Assembly (NCBI RefSeq): GCF_000765475.1
Contig: NZ_JRHO01000010.1
Location: 1 to 64,000, forward strand
DNA length: 64,000 nt
Origin: Methanococcoides methylutens
Lineage (GTDB): Archaea; Halobacteriota; Methanosarcinia; Methanosarcinales; Methanosarcinaceae
Direction: 5' to 3'
The notes beneath the pieces are model-generated. The model worked only from the letters and a program-made list of their open reading frames with translations. It was not told where the DNA came from and did not search any database. The position numbers and the translations under genes are program-made. Positions 35,469 to 44,734 of the stretch are shown in pieces. Each line of letters starts with the position of its first letter. Within the stretch, counting starts at the first letter, position 1.

Positions 35469-36359
35469 ATGATAGACGATGTACTCAAGTTCTTCAGGAC
35501 ACTGGATAGTAAGGACCTCAGAATCCTGACCGGTATTGAGATCGGGATGAAAAATTTTGAATGGGTCCCCCTCGAAGAGATCCGTAAATATACCAAACTT
35601 AATTTTGATCAACTTGAGTACAGGCTTTTTAAGCTTTACAAATCCAACATAGTAGTTGGTACGAAAACCCCCTATGAGGGCTATCAGATCTATTTTGACG
35701 GATATGATGCACTTGCATTGAACACGTTTGTTAAAAGGGGCGTTGTCAGCGCCATAGGTGATGAGATCGGTGTCGGCAAGGAATCAGTGGTCCATGAAGC
35801 CATTCAGGAACCTGAATTAGCTATTGCAGATCCTATCCCTGTTATCATCAAGTTCCATAGGGAAGGAAGGACAAGTTTTAAACGCGTAAAAAGAGTGCGT
35901 GACCACCTTGTTGACCGTGAACACTTCTCCTGGATATACGCAGCCAGACTTGCGGCCAAAAGGGAGTATGATATCATGCAGACATTATATGGCAAGATAT
36001 CAATACCTAAACCTCTTGATCACAACAGACATGCAATTGTCATGGCTCCCGCAAAGGGAAGCATTCTTGTAAAGACCAGACTTCTGGAACCGGAATGGGT
36101 TCTCGATGAGATCCTTTCACAGATAAAGATCGTTTACTCTGAAGGAATAATACATTCTGACCTTAGTGAGTACAATATCTTCGTCAGTGATGAAGGTGTG
36201 GAGTTCATAGACTGGCCTCAGTATGTTACAGTGGAGCATCCGCATGCAGATGAGCTTCTTGAGAGGGATGTTTTCAATGTACTTACACATTTCAGGCGGA
36301 AGTACAATCTTGAGAAGGATCTGGATGAGGTAATTTCCCAGATCAAAGAAAATGTATAA
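35469..36359 (+). CDS. rio2: Rio2-type serine protein kinase/ATPase
   Basis: 296 residues. An N-terminal winged helix (about 1-85) is followed by the RIO kinase domain: glycine loop IGVGKESVVHEA, catalytic HSDLSEYN (D231, N236) and metal-binding IDWPQ (D248). Rio2 acts in late maturation of the small ribosomal subunit. Length is typical for archaea. Confidence 0.94.
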   Translation: MIDDVLKFFRTLDSKDLRILTGIEIGMKNFEWVPLEEIRKYTKLNFDQLEYRLFKLYKSNIVVGTKTPYEGYQIYFDGYDALALNTFVKRGVVSAIGDEIGVGKESVVHEAIQEPELAIADPIPVIIKFHREGRTSFKRVKRVRDHLVDREHFSWIYAARLAAKREYDIMQTLYGKISIPKPLDHNRHAIVMAPAKGSILVKTRLLEPEWVLDEILSQIKIVYSEGIIHSDLSEYNIFVSDEGVEFIDWPQYVTVEHPHADELLERDVFNVLTHFRRKYNLEKDLDEVISQIKENV

Positions 36360-36460
36360 AGGTTAAAATCAGAACTGTATGTTAGTTTAAAATAATTATT
36401 ATGGAAATTCTGGTTCTGCTCCAGAATATTCCTTTCTACTTTTTTAGCCAAAGCTCGATT

Positions 36461-36498
36461 TTTATAATTTAATTATTATTTTATAATTTAATTATTAT
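36461..36498. repeat. perfect 19-bp tandem duplication, AT-only
   Basis: TTTATAATTTAATTATTAT occurs at 36461-36479 and again at 36480-36498. It lies between rio2 and the DUF460 gene, about 110 bp upstream of the latter, and duplicates TATA-like sequence. Confidence 0.9.
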
Positions 36499-36607
36499 TT
36501 TGCTCACATCTATTTTTCCTTTAAATGGAACCAACTGTCTATATATTTCTCTTTAACATATATTACATGGGGGCATCTGATCAAACTCTATGTGATGATG
36601 GTAGATT

Positions 36608-38593
36608 ATGCAAAATCCAGATTATCAAACCAGGGTAATATTTGGCATTGATATCGCAAAAGGCTCCTCCAGGGCTCGGGAATTGCCAAGGTATGCAGTT
36701 GCTGTGCTGAAAGAGGGAGATGTAACCCACCATAAAATGGTGCGCCTTCCGCGTATATTGAAGATGATTCGCGAAGAGCATCCTGAATATATCGCAGTGG
36801 ATAATATTTTTGAACTGGCTCCTGACAAGAAGGAACTTGTGCGCTTTCTTCAAAAACTTCCGGAAGGTGTCCGGCTTGTACAGGTTACAGGCGGTCTGCA
36901 CAAAAAATCCCTGATACATCTTGCAAAAGAAAATGGCCTATCCTTCAATCAGTTCGATCCAAACGAGGAGGCAGAGACATGTGCGCGCCTTGCGAGCATG
37001 GGAGTTGGCTCTGAAGTTTCCCTTTTTGAAGACATCACGAAGATCAAGGTAAGTCGTGCCCGCTCCCTTGGACGTGGGGGCTGGAGTCAGAACAGGTATC
37101 GCCGTAAGGTCCATGGGGCTGTGAGGGAACGGAGCCGCGAGGTCGAGGCGATATTGAAGAAAGCTTCAAAGGAACACGGATATACCTATACAAGCAGGAT
37201 ATCCAGTGGGTTTGGAGGTTATGTGCGTGCTGAGTTCACAGTATATGCAAAGAGGAATCAGGTGCCCGTTGGTTCCGGTTCCACTGCGGATGCCCAGATA
37301 CGTGTAAGTAGCGTGGTGCGGGATAAGATCCAGTACACTCCCCTGAAGAAACTCAAAAGACGTCCTACCATTGTGGGTATCGACCCTGGAACCACGGTAG
37401 GAATAGCTATACTCTCCTTCGATGCTGAGCTTCTGCTTCTGAAAAGTATTCGTGGTATTTCCCACGATGAAGTTGTCAAGCTTATTGCTGAATATGGGAA
37501 ACCTGCGGTCATTGCTACGGATGTCACACCAACTCCGGGTTCTGTGGAGCGGATAAGGCGCAGTTTCAATGCTGTGATAAGCACGCCTTCAGCTGAGATA
37601 TCCTCTGAGGAGAAGATCGCTCTTGGAAGACCTTTTGGATATTCTAATGACCATGAACGTGACTCTCTTGCCGCGGCTCTTTATGCTTACCGGAATTACA
37701 AGAACATGTTCTCGCGTGTTGAAAAGAAAGCACCTCAGCATCTGGATATGGATAAGATCAAATTGTACGTGATCCAGGGTGCTTCCATAGGTGAAGCCAT
37801 CGAGAAAGTTTCCGGCCTACCGGTTCCTGAGAAGAAACCTGTGAAGGTGTTGGAAACTCCTGCTGAAGATACTGAAGAAAGGGACAGGAAAATTTCAGAG
37901 AAACTTAAGCTAAAAGATACCCAGATAAACAATCTCAGAGATTATCTCCAGGAACTCAAGAAGGAGTTGAAGGCAAAGGATAAGCGTATCTCAAAACTTG
38001 AACTTAAGCTGGAGAATATGAGGAAAGCCAACCATCTTCAGATCCGCAAGGACAAGGAGATCGAGATACGTGAACATAAGATCTCATCTCTGAAGAAAGA
38101 CCTGCGCAGGGCTAAAAAGTCGCTAAAAAAGGCACATTACAACATCAAGAAGTTGAAGCAGATAAGAAAGATGGAGATCAAGGGGGAAGGGATCCCTGTA
38201 AAGATACTTCCTTCTTTTACACGTGAGGCAATTTTTGAAATAAAGGACCGTCTTGGCATTAAGAAAGGGGATGTCATCTTCCTTCAGGATGCAAGTGGTG
38301 GGAGTTCAGTGACAGCTTCAATGGTAGTTGAATTAGGTGTTCGTGCTGTGATCACTTACTCGGATATGACATATGCTGCAGAGGATGTTTTCTTCAGGGC
38401 AAATGTCCCATTGCTTAAAAATGTCAGGATACAGAGGGTTGACGATCTTGCAGTAGTGGATCCTGCTCTTCTTCAGGAAGCCCTGGGTGAGTGGGAAAAG
38501 GAAGCTGAGATAAAGCGTCAGGAAGAAAAGGAAAAGAAATTGAAGCATCTTGTGGATGAGTACAGAAGTGAGAGGCGTAGGGGTCTTGTCTGA
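36608..38593 (+). CDS. DUF460 / RuvC-fold (COG2433) predicted nuclease-like protein
   Basis: 661 residues of an archaeal family. The first 210 residues form DUF460-type sequence (FGIDIAKGSS start, LGRGGWSQNRYRR near 145). A second RNase H/RuvC-like motif IVGIDPGTTVGIAIL is at about 256-270. A long coiled coil, very rich in Lys and Glu, runs from about 430 to 520, and a compact C-terminal domain follows. Two RNase H-like motifs suggest nucleic acid binding or cutting, but activity is not established. Confidence 0.85.
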   Translation: MQNPDYQTRVIFGIDIAKGSSRARELPRYAVAVLKEGDVTHHKMVRLPRILKMIREEHPEYIAVDNIFELAPDKKELVRFLQKLPEGVRLVQVTGGLHKKSLIHLAKENGLSFNQFDPNEEAETCARLASMGVGSEVSLFEDITKIKVSRARSLGRGGWSQNRYRRKVHGAVRERSREVEAILKKASKEHGYTYTSRISSGFGGYVRAEFTVYAKRNQVPVGSGSTADAQIRVSSVVRDKIQYTPLKKLKRRPTIVGIDPGTTVGIAILSFDAELLLLKSIRGISHDEVVKLIAEYGKPAVIATDVTPTPGSVERIRRSFNAVISTPSAEISSEEKIALGRPFGYSNDHERDSLAAALYAYRNYKNMFSRVEKKAPQHLDMDKIKLYVIQGASIGEAIEKVSGLPVPEKKPVKVLETPAEDTEERDRKISEKLKLKDTQINNLRDYLQELKKELKAKDKRISKLELKLENMRKANHLQIRKDKEIEIREHKISSLKKDLRRAKKSLKKAHYNIKKLKQIRKMEIKGEGIPVKILPSFTREAIFEIKDRLGIKKGDVIFLQDASGGSSVTASMVVELGVRAVITYSDMTYAAEDVFFRANVPLLKNVRIQRVDDLAVVDPALLQEALGEWEKEAEIKRQEEKEKKLKHLVDEYRSERRRGLV

Positions 38594-38646
38594 GCTGTAT
38601 GGCCTCTCCCTCTACCCCCATCTATAATTATAAGTCTCAATATTCC

Positions 38647-39198
38647 TTATTTCCTGTCAAAGAACAGGTTCTTGCCCTTGATGCTGAGAGGCATTCCACA
38701 TGCGATGTCAGCATCCAGAAGTCCGGCTGATAAGGCTCCGGCACCTACCGAGTACATTACCCTGTTGTCAACACAGAGGTCCTTTGCTCTTGCAGCAGCG
38801 CTTCCCAGTGCAATACCCATGTCAATGTACTTGAAAGAACAGTGTGGACCTGTGAAATCAACGTTTACCTTTGATTGCTGGAACATATCCTTGCAGCTTT
38901 CAAAACCACAGGCTCCACAGTTAAGACCAACGACACTTTCGGTCTTGAAACCGATAAGTAATACTGCATCTGCATTGCGTACATTCTGTGCATCACGCTT
39001 GAAGAATGCAAATCCATCTCCCTTCTTTTCTGCCATCTCTTCCATGGATGACGCAAGGTTTTCCACATCTTCTGTTTCCAGTAATGCTGTTACAATATCG
39101 TCCTTTCCTTTTGCTTTAGGTGCTGTCCTTGCTGCAACAAGTATTGTCTTTGCAAGCATCTCAATAGTTTCAGATTCAGGATTAATTTTCATGAACAT
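38647..39198 (-). CDS. DUF2148 ferredoxin-domain protein
   Basis: 183 residues (COG4739). The cysteine-rich centre NCGACGFESCKDM (about 93-105) plus PHCSFK (about 118) may bind an Fe-S cluster. Family of unknown function, common in methanogens and anaerobes. Convergent with DUF460, divergent from mobA. ATG at 39198 or 39192. Confidence 0.8.
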   Translation of the reverse strand: MFMKINPESETIEMLAKTILVAARTAPKAKGKDDIVTALLETEDVENLASSMEEMAEKKGDGFAFFKRDAQNVRNADAVLLIGFKTESVVGLNCGACGFESCKDMFQQSKVNVDFTGPHCSFKYIDMGIALGSAAARAKDLCVDNRVMYSVGAGALSAGLLDADIACGMPLSIKGKNLFFDRK

Positions 39199-39281
39199 AT
39201 TTATGTTATTTTCAGACTTAATTATTTCTGTGTAAAGCTATACGCATCTTTTTGTATCATCATTCTCAATTACAATTTAAG

Positions 39282-39887
39282 ATGACAATATCAGCATTGA
39301 TCCTTGCAGGCGGGCGTGGCAGACGCCTTGGAAATATGGAAAAGGCCCTTATGAAATGTGATGGGAAGTCTGTGCTGGAAAGAACCATCAATATGCTTGA
39401 TGATGTAGTTGATGAAGTGCTGGTTTCTGTCAGAGATGAAAAGCAGGAAAAAGAATTCGAGTCACATGCCCGTGGCAAAAAGATGGTTCCTGACAGTTAT
39501 TCTGATATAGGACCCCTGGCAGGGATACTTGAGGGTTTCAAGGCAGCAAAGGGAGAGTATATCTTTGTGACTGCATGTGACATGCCCTTTATTGACCCGA
39601 AGGTCGTTGAGTTCATGTTCCAGTGTGCAGAAGGGCATGATGCAGCAGTACCCTTGCGCTTGGATGGTTCTATGGAGCCATTGTGTGGTGTTTATCGTGT
39701 TGCACCTCTGTTGCCTTTGATCGAAAAATCGATAGGCTCAGGAAAGAGGTTCATACTTGCGCCGGTCTTTGAACTGGATGACGTTATAGGCGTTGAAATG
39801 GAGCGTATCCGTGAAGTAGATCCGCATTTAAGGACTTTTATCAACATTAACACATTTGATGATATGGATAAACTGGATGTATGCTGA
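39282..39887 (+). CDS. mobA: molybdenum cofactor guanylyltransferase
   Basis: 201 residues. LILAGGRGRRLGNMEKALM (6-24) is the nucleotidyltransferase loop, and TACDMPFIDP (about 95-104) binds metal. It attaches GMP to molybdopterin, needed for Mo/W formylmethanofuran dehydrogenase in methanogens. ATG 39282 begins the family-like sequence; the upstream extension is not conserved-looking. Confidence 0.9.
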   Translation: MTISALILAGGRGRRLGNMEKALMKCDGKSVLERTINMLDDVVDEVLVSVRDEKQEKEFESHARGKKMVPDSYSDIGPLAGILEGFKAAKGEYIFVTACDMPFIDPKVVEFMFQCAEGHDAAVPLRLDGSMEPLCGVYRVAPLLPLIEKSIGSGKRFILAPVFELDDVIGVEMERIREVDPHLRTFININTFDDMDKLDVC

Positions 39888-40086
39888 TATATCGTTACAT
39901 TTTATATTTTTCTTTAGGATTCTAAAATTCATCGCAAACAATTTGTTTTCTATGTTTTTTTAGATACTGTTCTTCCCATAGTTCATACAAAATCTATTTA
40001 TATCAGCCACTCTCATAATTATTATGAGGATGTTATATTACATCCCATAATTGCAGGCAATTAAGCCTGATACAGAGGGGAACGAT

Positions 40087-40206
40087 TTGAGAGATTCAGA
40101 ATCAGCACAAGAGGAAGAAGAATCTGGGCAGATGATGTACGAAGAAGAATGTAATGGGTTCTATTCAAGTTCAGGACAGGCGTTTATCAGAATACCGATG
40201 AAATAA
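40087..40206 (+). CDS. possible 39-residue acidic peptide
   Basis: A TTG at 40087 is preceded by GAGGGGA with 4-base spacing. The frame of 39 codons encodes an acidic N-terminal half (EEEE) and a basic hydrophobic end (FIRIPMK). The 70 bases upstream hold short inverted repeats (GGATGT/ACATCC, ATTGC/GCAAT). No family recognised; it could be chance, so low confidence. Confidence 0.3.
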   Translation: MRDSESAQEEEESGQMMYEEECNGFYSSSGQAFIRIPMK

Positions 40207-40489
40207 TTTGATTTCCAATGTTTTTTCCATCGATCTGTTGATCGATTTATTCGGTTTATCTGATATTAGGCAGAACTTATTCAGCAAAAGAAGTTTTCTT
40301 TTTAATTTCTTCTTTTTGTTTTTAACTATTTTATTTGATTGCTACTATTTTCATCTATGTTTCATCGATATTTCTGATTTTACTCTAATTTATTTTGTCT
40401 GATTTTGTTTTCGATCTACCTCTTTCATCTGCAAAACATTATCAACTTTAAACACTAAAATTATATCAGAAAGTTAAGGAGTGATCCCA
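40207..40489. other. T-rich noncoding region before the MoxR-type gene
   Basis: A strongly T-rich plus strand (about 40295-40400) without plausible codons. It ends in AAGGAG (40475-40480), the ribosome site of the next gene. Confidence 0.4.
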
Positions 40490-41314
40490 ATGACCAATAT
40501 TATCTGTTCCCAGCAGCGTGTTGAAGAATGCGTCATTAAAGAAGAACCATACTACGTTCCTGTCGGAAATGAGGTCGAGATCTTCAGGGCTGCTTATGAA
40601 AATAAACTGCCTGTAAGTCTCAAAGGACCAACCGGTTGTGGGAAAACACGTTTTATTGAATATATGGCCTACCATCTTGGTCGTCCTCTTATTACGATCT
40701 CCTGTCATGAGGACCTGACAGCTAACGATCTTATCGGGAGGTTCCTGATAAAAGGTGAAGGAACCGAATGGAACGATGGACCCTTAACAGCTGCTTTGAA
40801 GAGCGGTGCTATCTGTTACCTTGACGAGTTCGTGGAAGCAAGGATGGATACAAGGGTCGTAATTCATCCGCTGACAGATGACAGGCGCATCATGCCCATC
40901 GAGAAAATGGGTATTGTACTTCAGGCACCACCCGAGTTCATGCTGACCATTTCATACAACCCGGGATACCAGAGCGTTCTGAAGGACCTGAAGCAGAGCA
41001 CAAGGCAGAGATTTGTTTCTATTGATTTTGACTACCCGCCTGCTGAACTGGAAACCGACATAGTTGCTCATGAAAGTGGCGTGGATGAGGAAACTGCCCG
41101 GACCCTTGTGGATATTGGTCATCGCATACGTAATTTTAAGCAGCATGGCCTTGAGGAAGGAGTAAGCACCCGTCTTCTCATATATGCAGGTATGCTTATC
41201 AGTTCCGGGATAGAACCAAGGGAAGCATGCAGGGTCGCCATGGTCAAGCCGATCACAGATGATTCTGACCTCCAGAAAAGCATAGATGAGATCATATCAG
41301 CTATTATGGAGTGA
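40490..41314 (+). CDS. MoxR-type AAA+ ATPase, NorQ/CbbQ family
   Basis: 274 residues. Walker A GPTGCGKT (46-53), Walker B YLDEF (110-114) and a sensor-1 region ISYNPGYQ match the NorQ/CbbQ branch of MoxR ATPases. These remodel a target enzyme to insert metal or remove inhibitors, working with a VWA protein. ATG 40490 follows AAGGAGTGAT; the GTG at 40481 lies in that site. The VWA partner follows after 6 bases. The target in a methanogen is not known. Confidence 0.88.
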   Translation: MTNIICSQQRVEECVIKEEPYYVPVGNEVEIFRAAYENKLPVSLKGPTGCGKTRFIEYMAYHLGRPLITISCHEDLTANDLIGRFLIKGEGTEWNDGPLTAALKSGAICYLDEFVEARMDTRVVIHPLTDDRRIMPIEKMGIVLQAPPEFMLTISYNPGYQSVLKDLKQSTRQRFVSIDFDYPPAELETDIVAHESGVDEETARTLVDIGHRIRNFKQHGLEEGVSTRLLIYAGMLISSGIEPREACRVAMVKPITDDSDLQKSIDEIISAIME

Positions 41315-41320
41315 AAGTAG

Positions 41321-44300
41321 TTGTCACAGGATGAAGGGGAGGTCGTTCATCTTAAGGATGTAATTGATATCCTGGATTCAGCAGGTCTGCTCGAGGATTT
41401 GTCAGATGTGGAAATTTCAGAAATATCGGCTGAATTTGAAAAAATACCTCTGGAAAGGCTTGTACTTTTCAGAAAACAACCATCCCGGTTTGTAGAATGG
41501 TTCGATGTCTGGAAATCTTCACTTAACAAGGATATAAGTCTTGGAAATATCTATTTTTCGGCAACATTTCCTGTGTTCCTTGAACTTGGTTCTGCCGCTT
41601 TCAGCGGATGGGTCGAAATGTTCACAGAACTTAATTCTTTGAATCCCAGTGTCGGAAAGACATTTCTGGGAAATCTCGAAACGCTTGTACCTTTGATGGA
41701 TCAGGAGCTTTTAGACATCTGGTATCCGATGGTACAGGATATTGCCGGGATAAAATGGAAAGTTGCTATCGACTTTATTGAGCAGACTGTCAATGCTCTT
41801 CCTGCTCTTCCAGAACATCAGAGAAAATTACTTTTGTTTTCATTAGAAAGTTTCAGGAATATTGATCTTCAGATATTCCTTACATTCTTAACCAGTGCAC
41901 CTCTTGCATTAGCTGCACTCAGTAAAAGTGAGTTCGATAAATGGTCGCATCTCGGGAAAGAACTTGCTGTTGAGAACAGCGATGTAGCCACCTCATTCCT
42001 GAAGATTACTCCAAAGTTCATTGGCATGATCGATATTGAAGATCTTGCAGAATATGTGGTAATGGGCAAAGAAATCTTTTCACACGATGAGCCTGAAGCT
42101 GCAAAAACTTTCTATGAAGCGGTTTTCAGAGGATTGGGTAAGGATCTTCGGCGGGCTGACGGGGAAGAGACAAGACATCTCATCGATATTGGTCTACAAT
42201 TAACTAAAATCTGCTGGAGATGTGTTGGGAGTTTTTTTGAGACTGCACCTGAGATGCTAATTCATCTGGAAAAAGGGGAGTTCGATGAGTGGGTCTTTAT
42301 TGGGGAGAGCATTTCGCAGAGTTCGACATTTTATGGCTCGGACTATTTCCACAGTTCTCTTTCTGTATTGAAGAACAGCGATCGGAAATACTATTCGACA
42401 ATATTCAGTAATGCAAAGCTTCTGGCAGAAAATAACGGAATGCTTGCAGGAATATATTTCTCCATCCTGTCAGATATCCTGCTCAGTATACATCCGAAGG
42501 AGATCGAAAGATGGGTGTATACAGGGCTTGAAGTCTTTAAAATCGACAGAGAAATGGCATTCAGTTTTTTCAGGAATTCCCCGGCATTGTTAAAGGACCT
42601 CGATGTAACAGAGCTTGATGACTGGGTGAAAAAAGGCCTTTCCATTTTTGAAGAGGATCGTGGGAGTGGCAGGGCCTATTTCTCGCTGAGGTCAAAGAGT
42701 GCAACGGAGTTTGCTGAAAAACTGATGAGTGGCGTGGCACTTAAGCGCGTGTCAAGGGTCCTTAAGTATTATTCAGTGGGAATTTCAGGCATAAATTTCA
42801 CAATACGTTCAAAGAGTTTCCTTTCAGGAGAGTTCAGCAGGTATCCTAATCCGATAGTTTCCGGCAGGACGATCTATTTGGAGCCTACGGTGAAAGGGTA
42901 TGGAGATTTCGAGGAGAACTTCACTATCTATAAGTTGGCTGTAATGCATGAAGTGGGGCATATCCAGTTTGGAACTTCGGTCTTTGAGCTGAAGGATATT
43001 TTGTCACTGCTCGAAAAGATCGGTATAGACATTTTGGATCTTCCTGAGGATGTGGAAGTTGATCCTGCTGTTAAGTCTAACGTAGTTGCATTCGTTATCG
43101 GGAAGCTTCCAGCTCCATTCATTGCTGCTGACATAATGGGAATTATAGAAGATGCAAGGGTGGAGCACATGACGACATCCTTTTACAGGGGATTGCGACG
43201 GGAGTTCGAAAAAGTAAGAATTCAAATTTCACAGAATAGAAGTTCAGATGTATTCGGTATTGGGAAGTTCATGGAAGGCCTTTTGCTTTACTCTGTAGGT
43301 ATCGAACCATCATTTGAAATTGAGAGCGATCTCCAGGAAATTTTGGATCTTTCTCATGAACTACTTGTTAATAACGTTTTCAAACCTGATTCATCCACAC
43401 TTGATTCACTTGAAGCGACTATCGAAATCTATGCCGTGCTTAATGATCGGTTTGGTCCCCTCAAATTTTTGGAATATGAGTCGATAAGGAATTTTGACTA
43501 TCGTGGAATGGGTGTCGGTTCTTCCTCTGCCACTCAAACTAGTGGTGAAGAATTTACGGAGCAGGTAATGGAATCTTTTATTCCTCAGTCCGTCCTTCCG
43601 GATGACGAAGAGCTCATTGAGGACAGGCCAGGCAAAGGTCCTGAATATGCAAGATCGAAGAACTGGGAAGTGCTTGGAAGTTACAGTTATGATGAATGGG
43701 ATTCTCGTATGCAGGACTATAAGAACGACTGGTGTACTGTCTATGAGGTATCCCCTTCAGGAAGTGACAATGAATTCTACCTTGAGGCCAGAGAACATTA
43801 TGCGCGTGAGATCACTCTGATAAACCGGATCTTCAAGATGATGAAGCCGGAATCCTTCCGCAAATTACGCAGGCAGCTGGATGGGGATGATTTTGATCTT
43901 GATGCTTTGATCGAGGCTTTTACTGACAGGAAGTGCGGTATCAACCCTACTGACCGGTTGTACATTAGAAGGGATAAGCGTGAGAGGGATGTTGCAACTC
44001 TTTTCCTTCTGGATATGAGTTCATCAACCAGAAAGAAACTGGAAAATGGCCGTAGAATACTCGATGTGGAAAAGGATTCACTTATCATTATGACCCAGGC
44101 TCTTGAGAGCATAGGAGATAAATATGCAATTGCAGCCTTTTCCGGAAATACCCGGTCAGATGTTGAATTTTATACGATAAAGGAGTTCAACGAGAACTTT
44201 TCAGAGGATGCGGAATGCAAGATAAGCGCTTTGGAACCTGCAATGAACACAAGGCTGGGTGCTGCGATCCGTCATTCCATCTCAAAGCTTAAGAATATCG

Positions 44301-44578
44301 ATGCCAAGGTAAAGCTTCTTGTCCTGCTTTCAGATGGCAACCCTTACGATCTTGGTTTTGCTGACGGCAAATATGAAGGACAGATGGCCATTGAGGATAC
44401 AAGGGTTGCAATACAGGAGGGCAATACACTTGGGATGCACTTCTTCTGTATTACCGTTGATAGTGAAGCAGGAGAGTACCTGGATACCATCTTCTCAGAT
44501 GTAGGTTACACAATAATCGATAATGCGGCTTCACTACCGGAAAGGCTTCCGATGCTTTACAACAGGATAACTACCTGA
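41321..44578 (+). CDS. giant VWA-domain protein, NorD/CbbO type, with HEVGH motif
   Basis: 1085 residues. The first 480 contain degenerate helical repeats of about 60-65 residues (patterns such as EFDKWSHLGKE, EFDEWVFIGES, EIERWVYTGLE). A metalloprotease-like H543-E-V-G-H547 follows, with EDARVEHM about 70 residues later. The C-terminal VWA domain has the MIDAS DMSSS (D898) and LLVLLSDGNP. NorD/CbbO proteins partner the NorQ/CbbQ ATPase encoded 6 bases upstream. Start is TTG. Larger than typical NorD (about 630); more like CbbO-type. Protease activity is only suggested by the motif. Confidence 0.82.
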   Translation: MSQDEGEVVHLKDVIDILDSAGLLEDLSDVEISEISAEFEKIPLERLVLFRKQPSRFVEWFDVWKSSLNKDISLGNIYFSATFPVFLELGSAAFSGWVEMFTELNSLNPSVGKTFLGNLETLVPLMDQELLDIWYPMVQDIAGIKWKVAIDFIEQTVNALPALPEHQRKLLLFSLESFRNIDLQIFLTFLTSAPLALAALSKSEFDKWSHLGKELAVENSDVATSFLKITPKFIGMIDIEDLAEYVVMGKEIFSHDEPEAAKTFYEAVFRGLGKDLRRADGEETRHLIDIGLQLTKICWRCVGSFFETAPEMLIHLEKGEFDEWVFIGESISQSSTFYGSDYFHSSLSVLKNSDRKYYSTIFSNAKLLAENNGMLAGIYFSILSDILLSIHPKEIERWVYTGLEVFKIDREMAFSFFRNSPALLKDLDVTELDDWVKKGLSIFEEDRGSGRAYFSLRSKSATEFAEKLMSGVALKRVSRVLKYYSVGISGINFTIRSKSFLSGEFSRYPNPIVSGRTIYLEPTVKGYGDFEENFTIYKLAVMHEVGHIQFGTSVFELKDILSLLEKIGIDILDLPEDVEVDPAVKSNVVAFVIGKLPAPFIAADIMGIIEDARVEHMTTSFYRGLRREFEKVRIQISQNRSSDVFGIGKFMEGLLLYSVGIEPSFEIESDLQEILDLSHELLVNNVFKPDSSTLDSLEATIEIYAVLNDRFGPLKFLEYESIRNFDYRGMGVGSSSATQTSGEEFTEQVMESFIPQSVLPDDEELIEDRPGKGPEYARSKNWEVLGSYSYDEWDSRMQDYKNDWCTVYEVSPSGSDNEFYLEAREHYAREITLINRIFKMMKPESFRKLRRQLDGDDFDLDALIEAFTDRKCGINPTDRLYIRRDKRERDVATLFLLDMSSSTRKKLENGRRILDVEKDSLIIMTQALESIGDKYAIAAFSGNTRSDVEFYTIKEFNENFSEDAECKISALEPAMNTRLGAAIRHSISKLKNIDAKVKLLVLLSDGNPYDLGFADGKYEGQMAIEDTRVAIQEGNTLGMHFFCITVDSEAGEYLDTIFSDVGYTIIDNAASLPERLPMLYNRITT

Positions 44579-44734
44579 TCGATCAAAGCGATGCTGCGTT
44601 CTGCTAAGTGATGATACATTTATGTTAGACTGAACTTGAAGTTTGAATTAAAAAAGATAAGAAAATGAAATTGCAGAAATTAGATCCGCAACCCATTATG
44701 TATTCTTATGAAAAACCTGTGAACCCCTTGAAAT

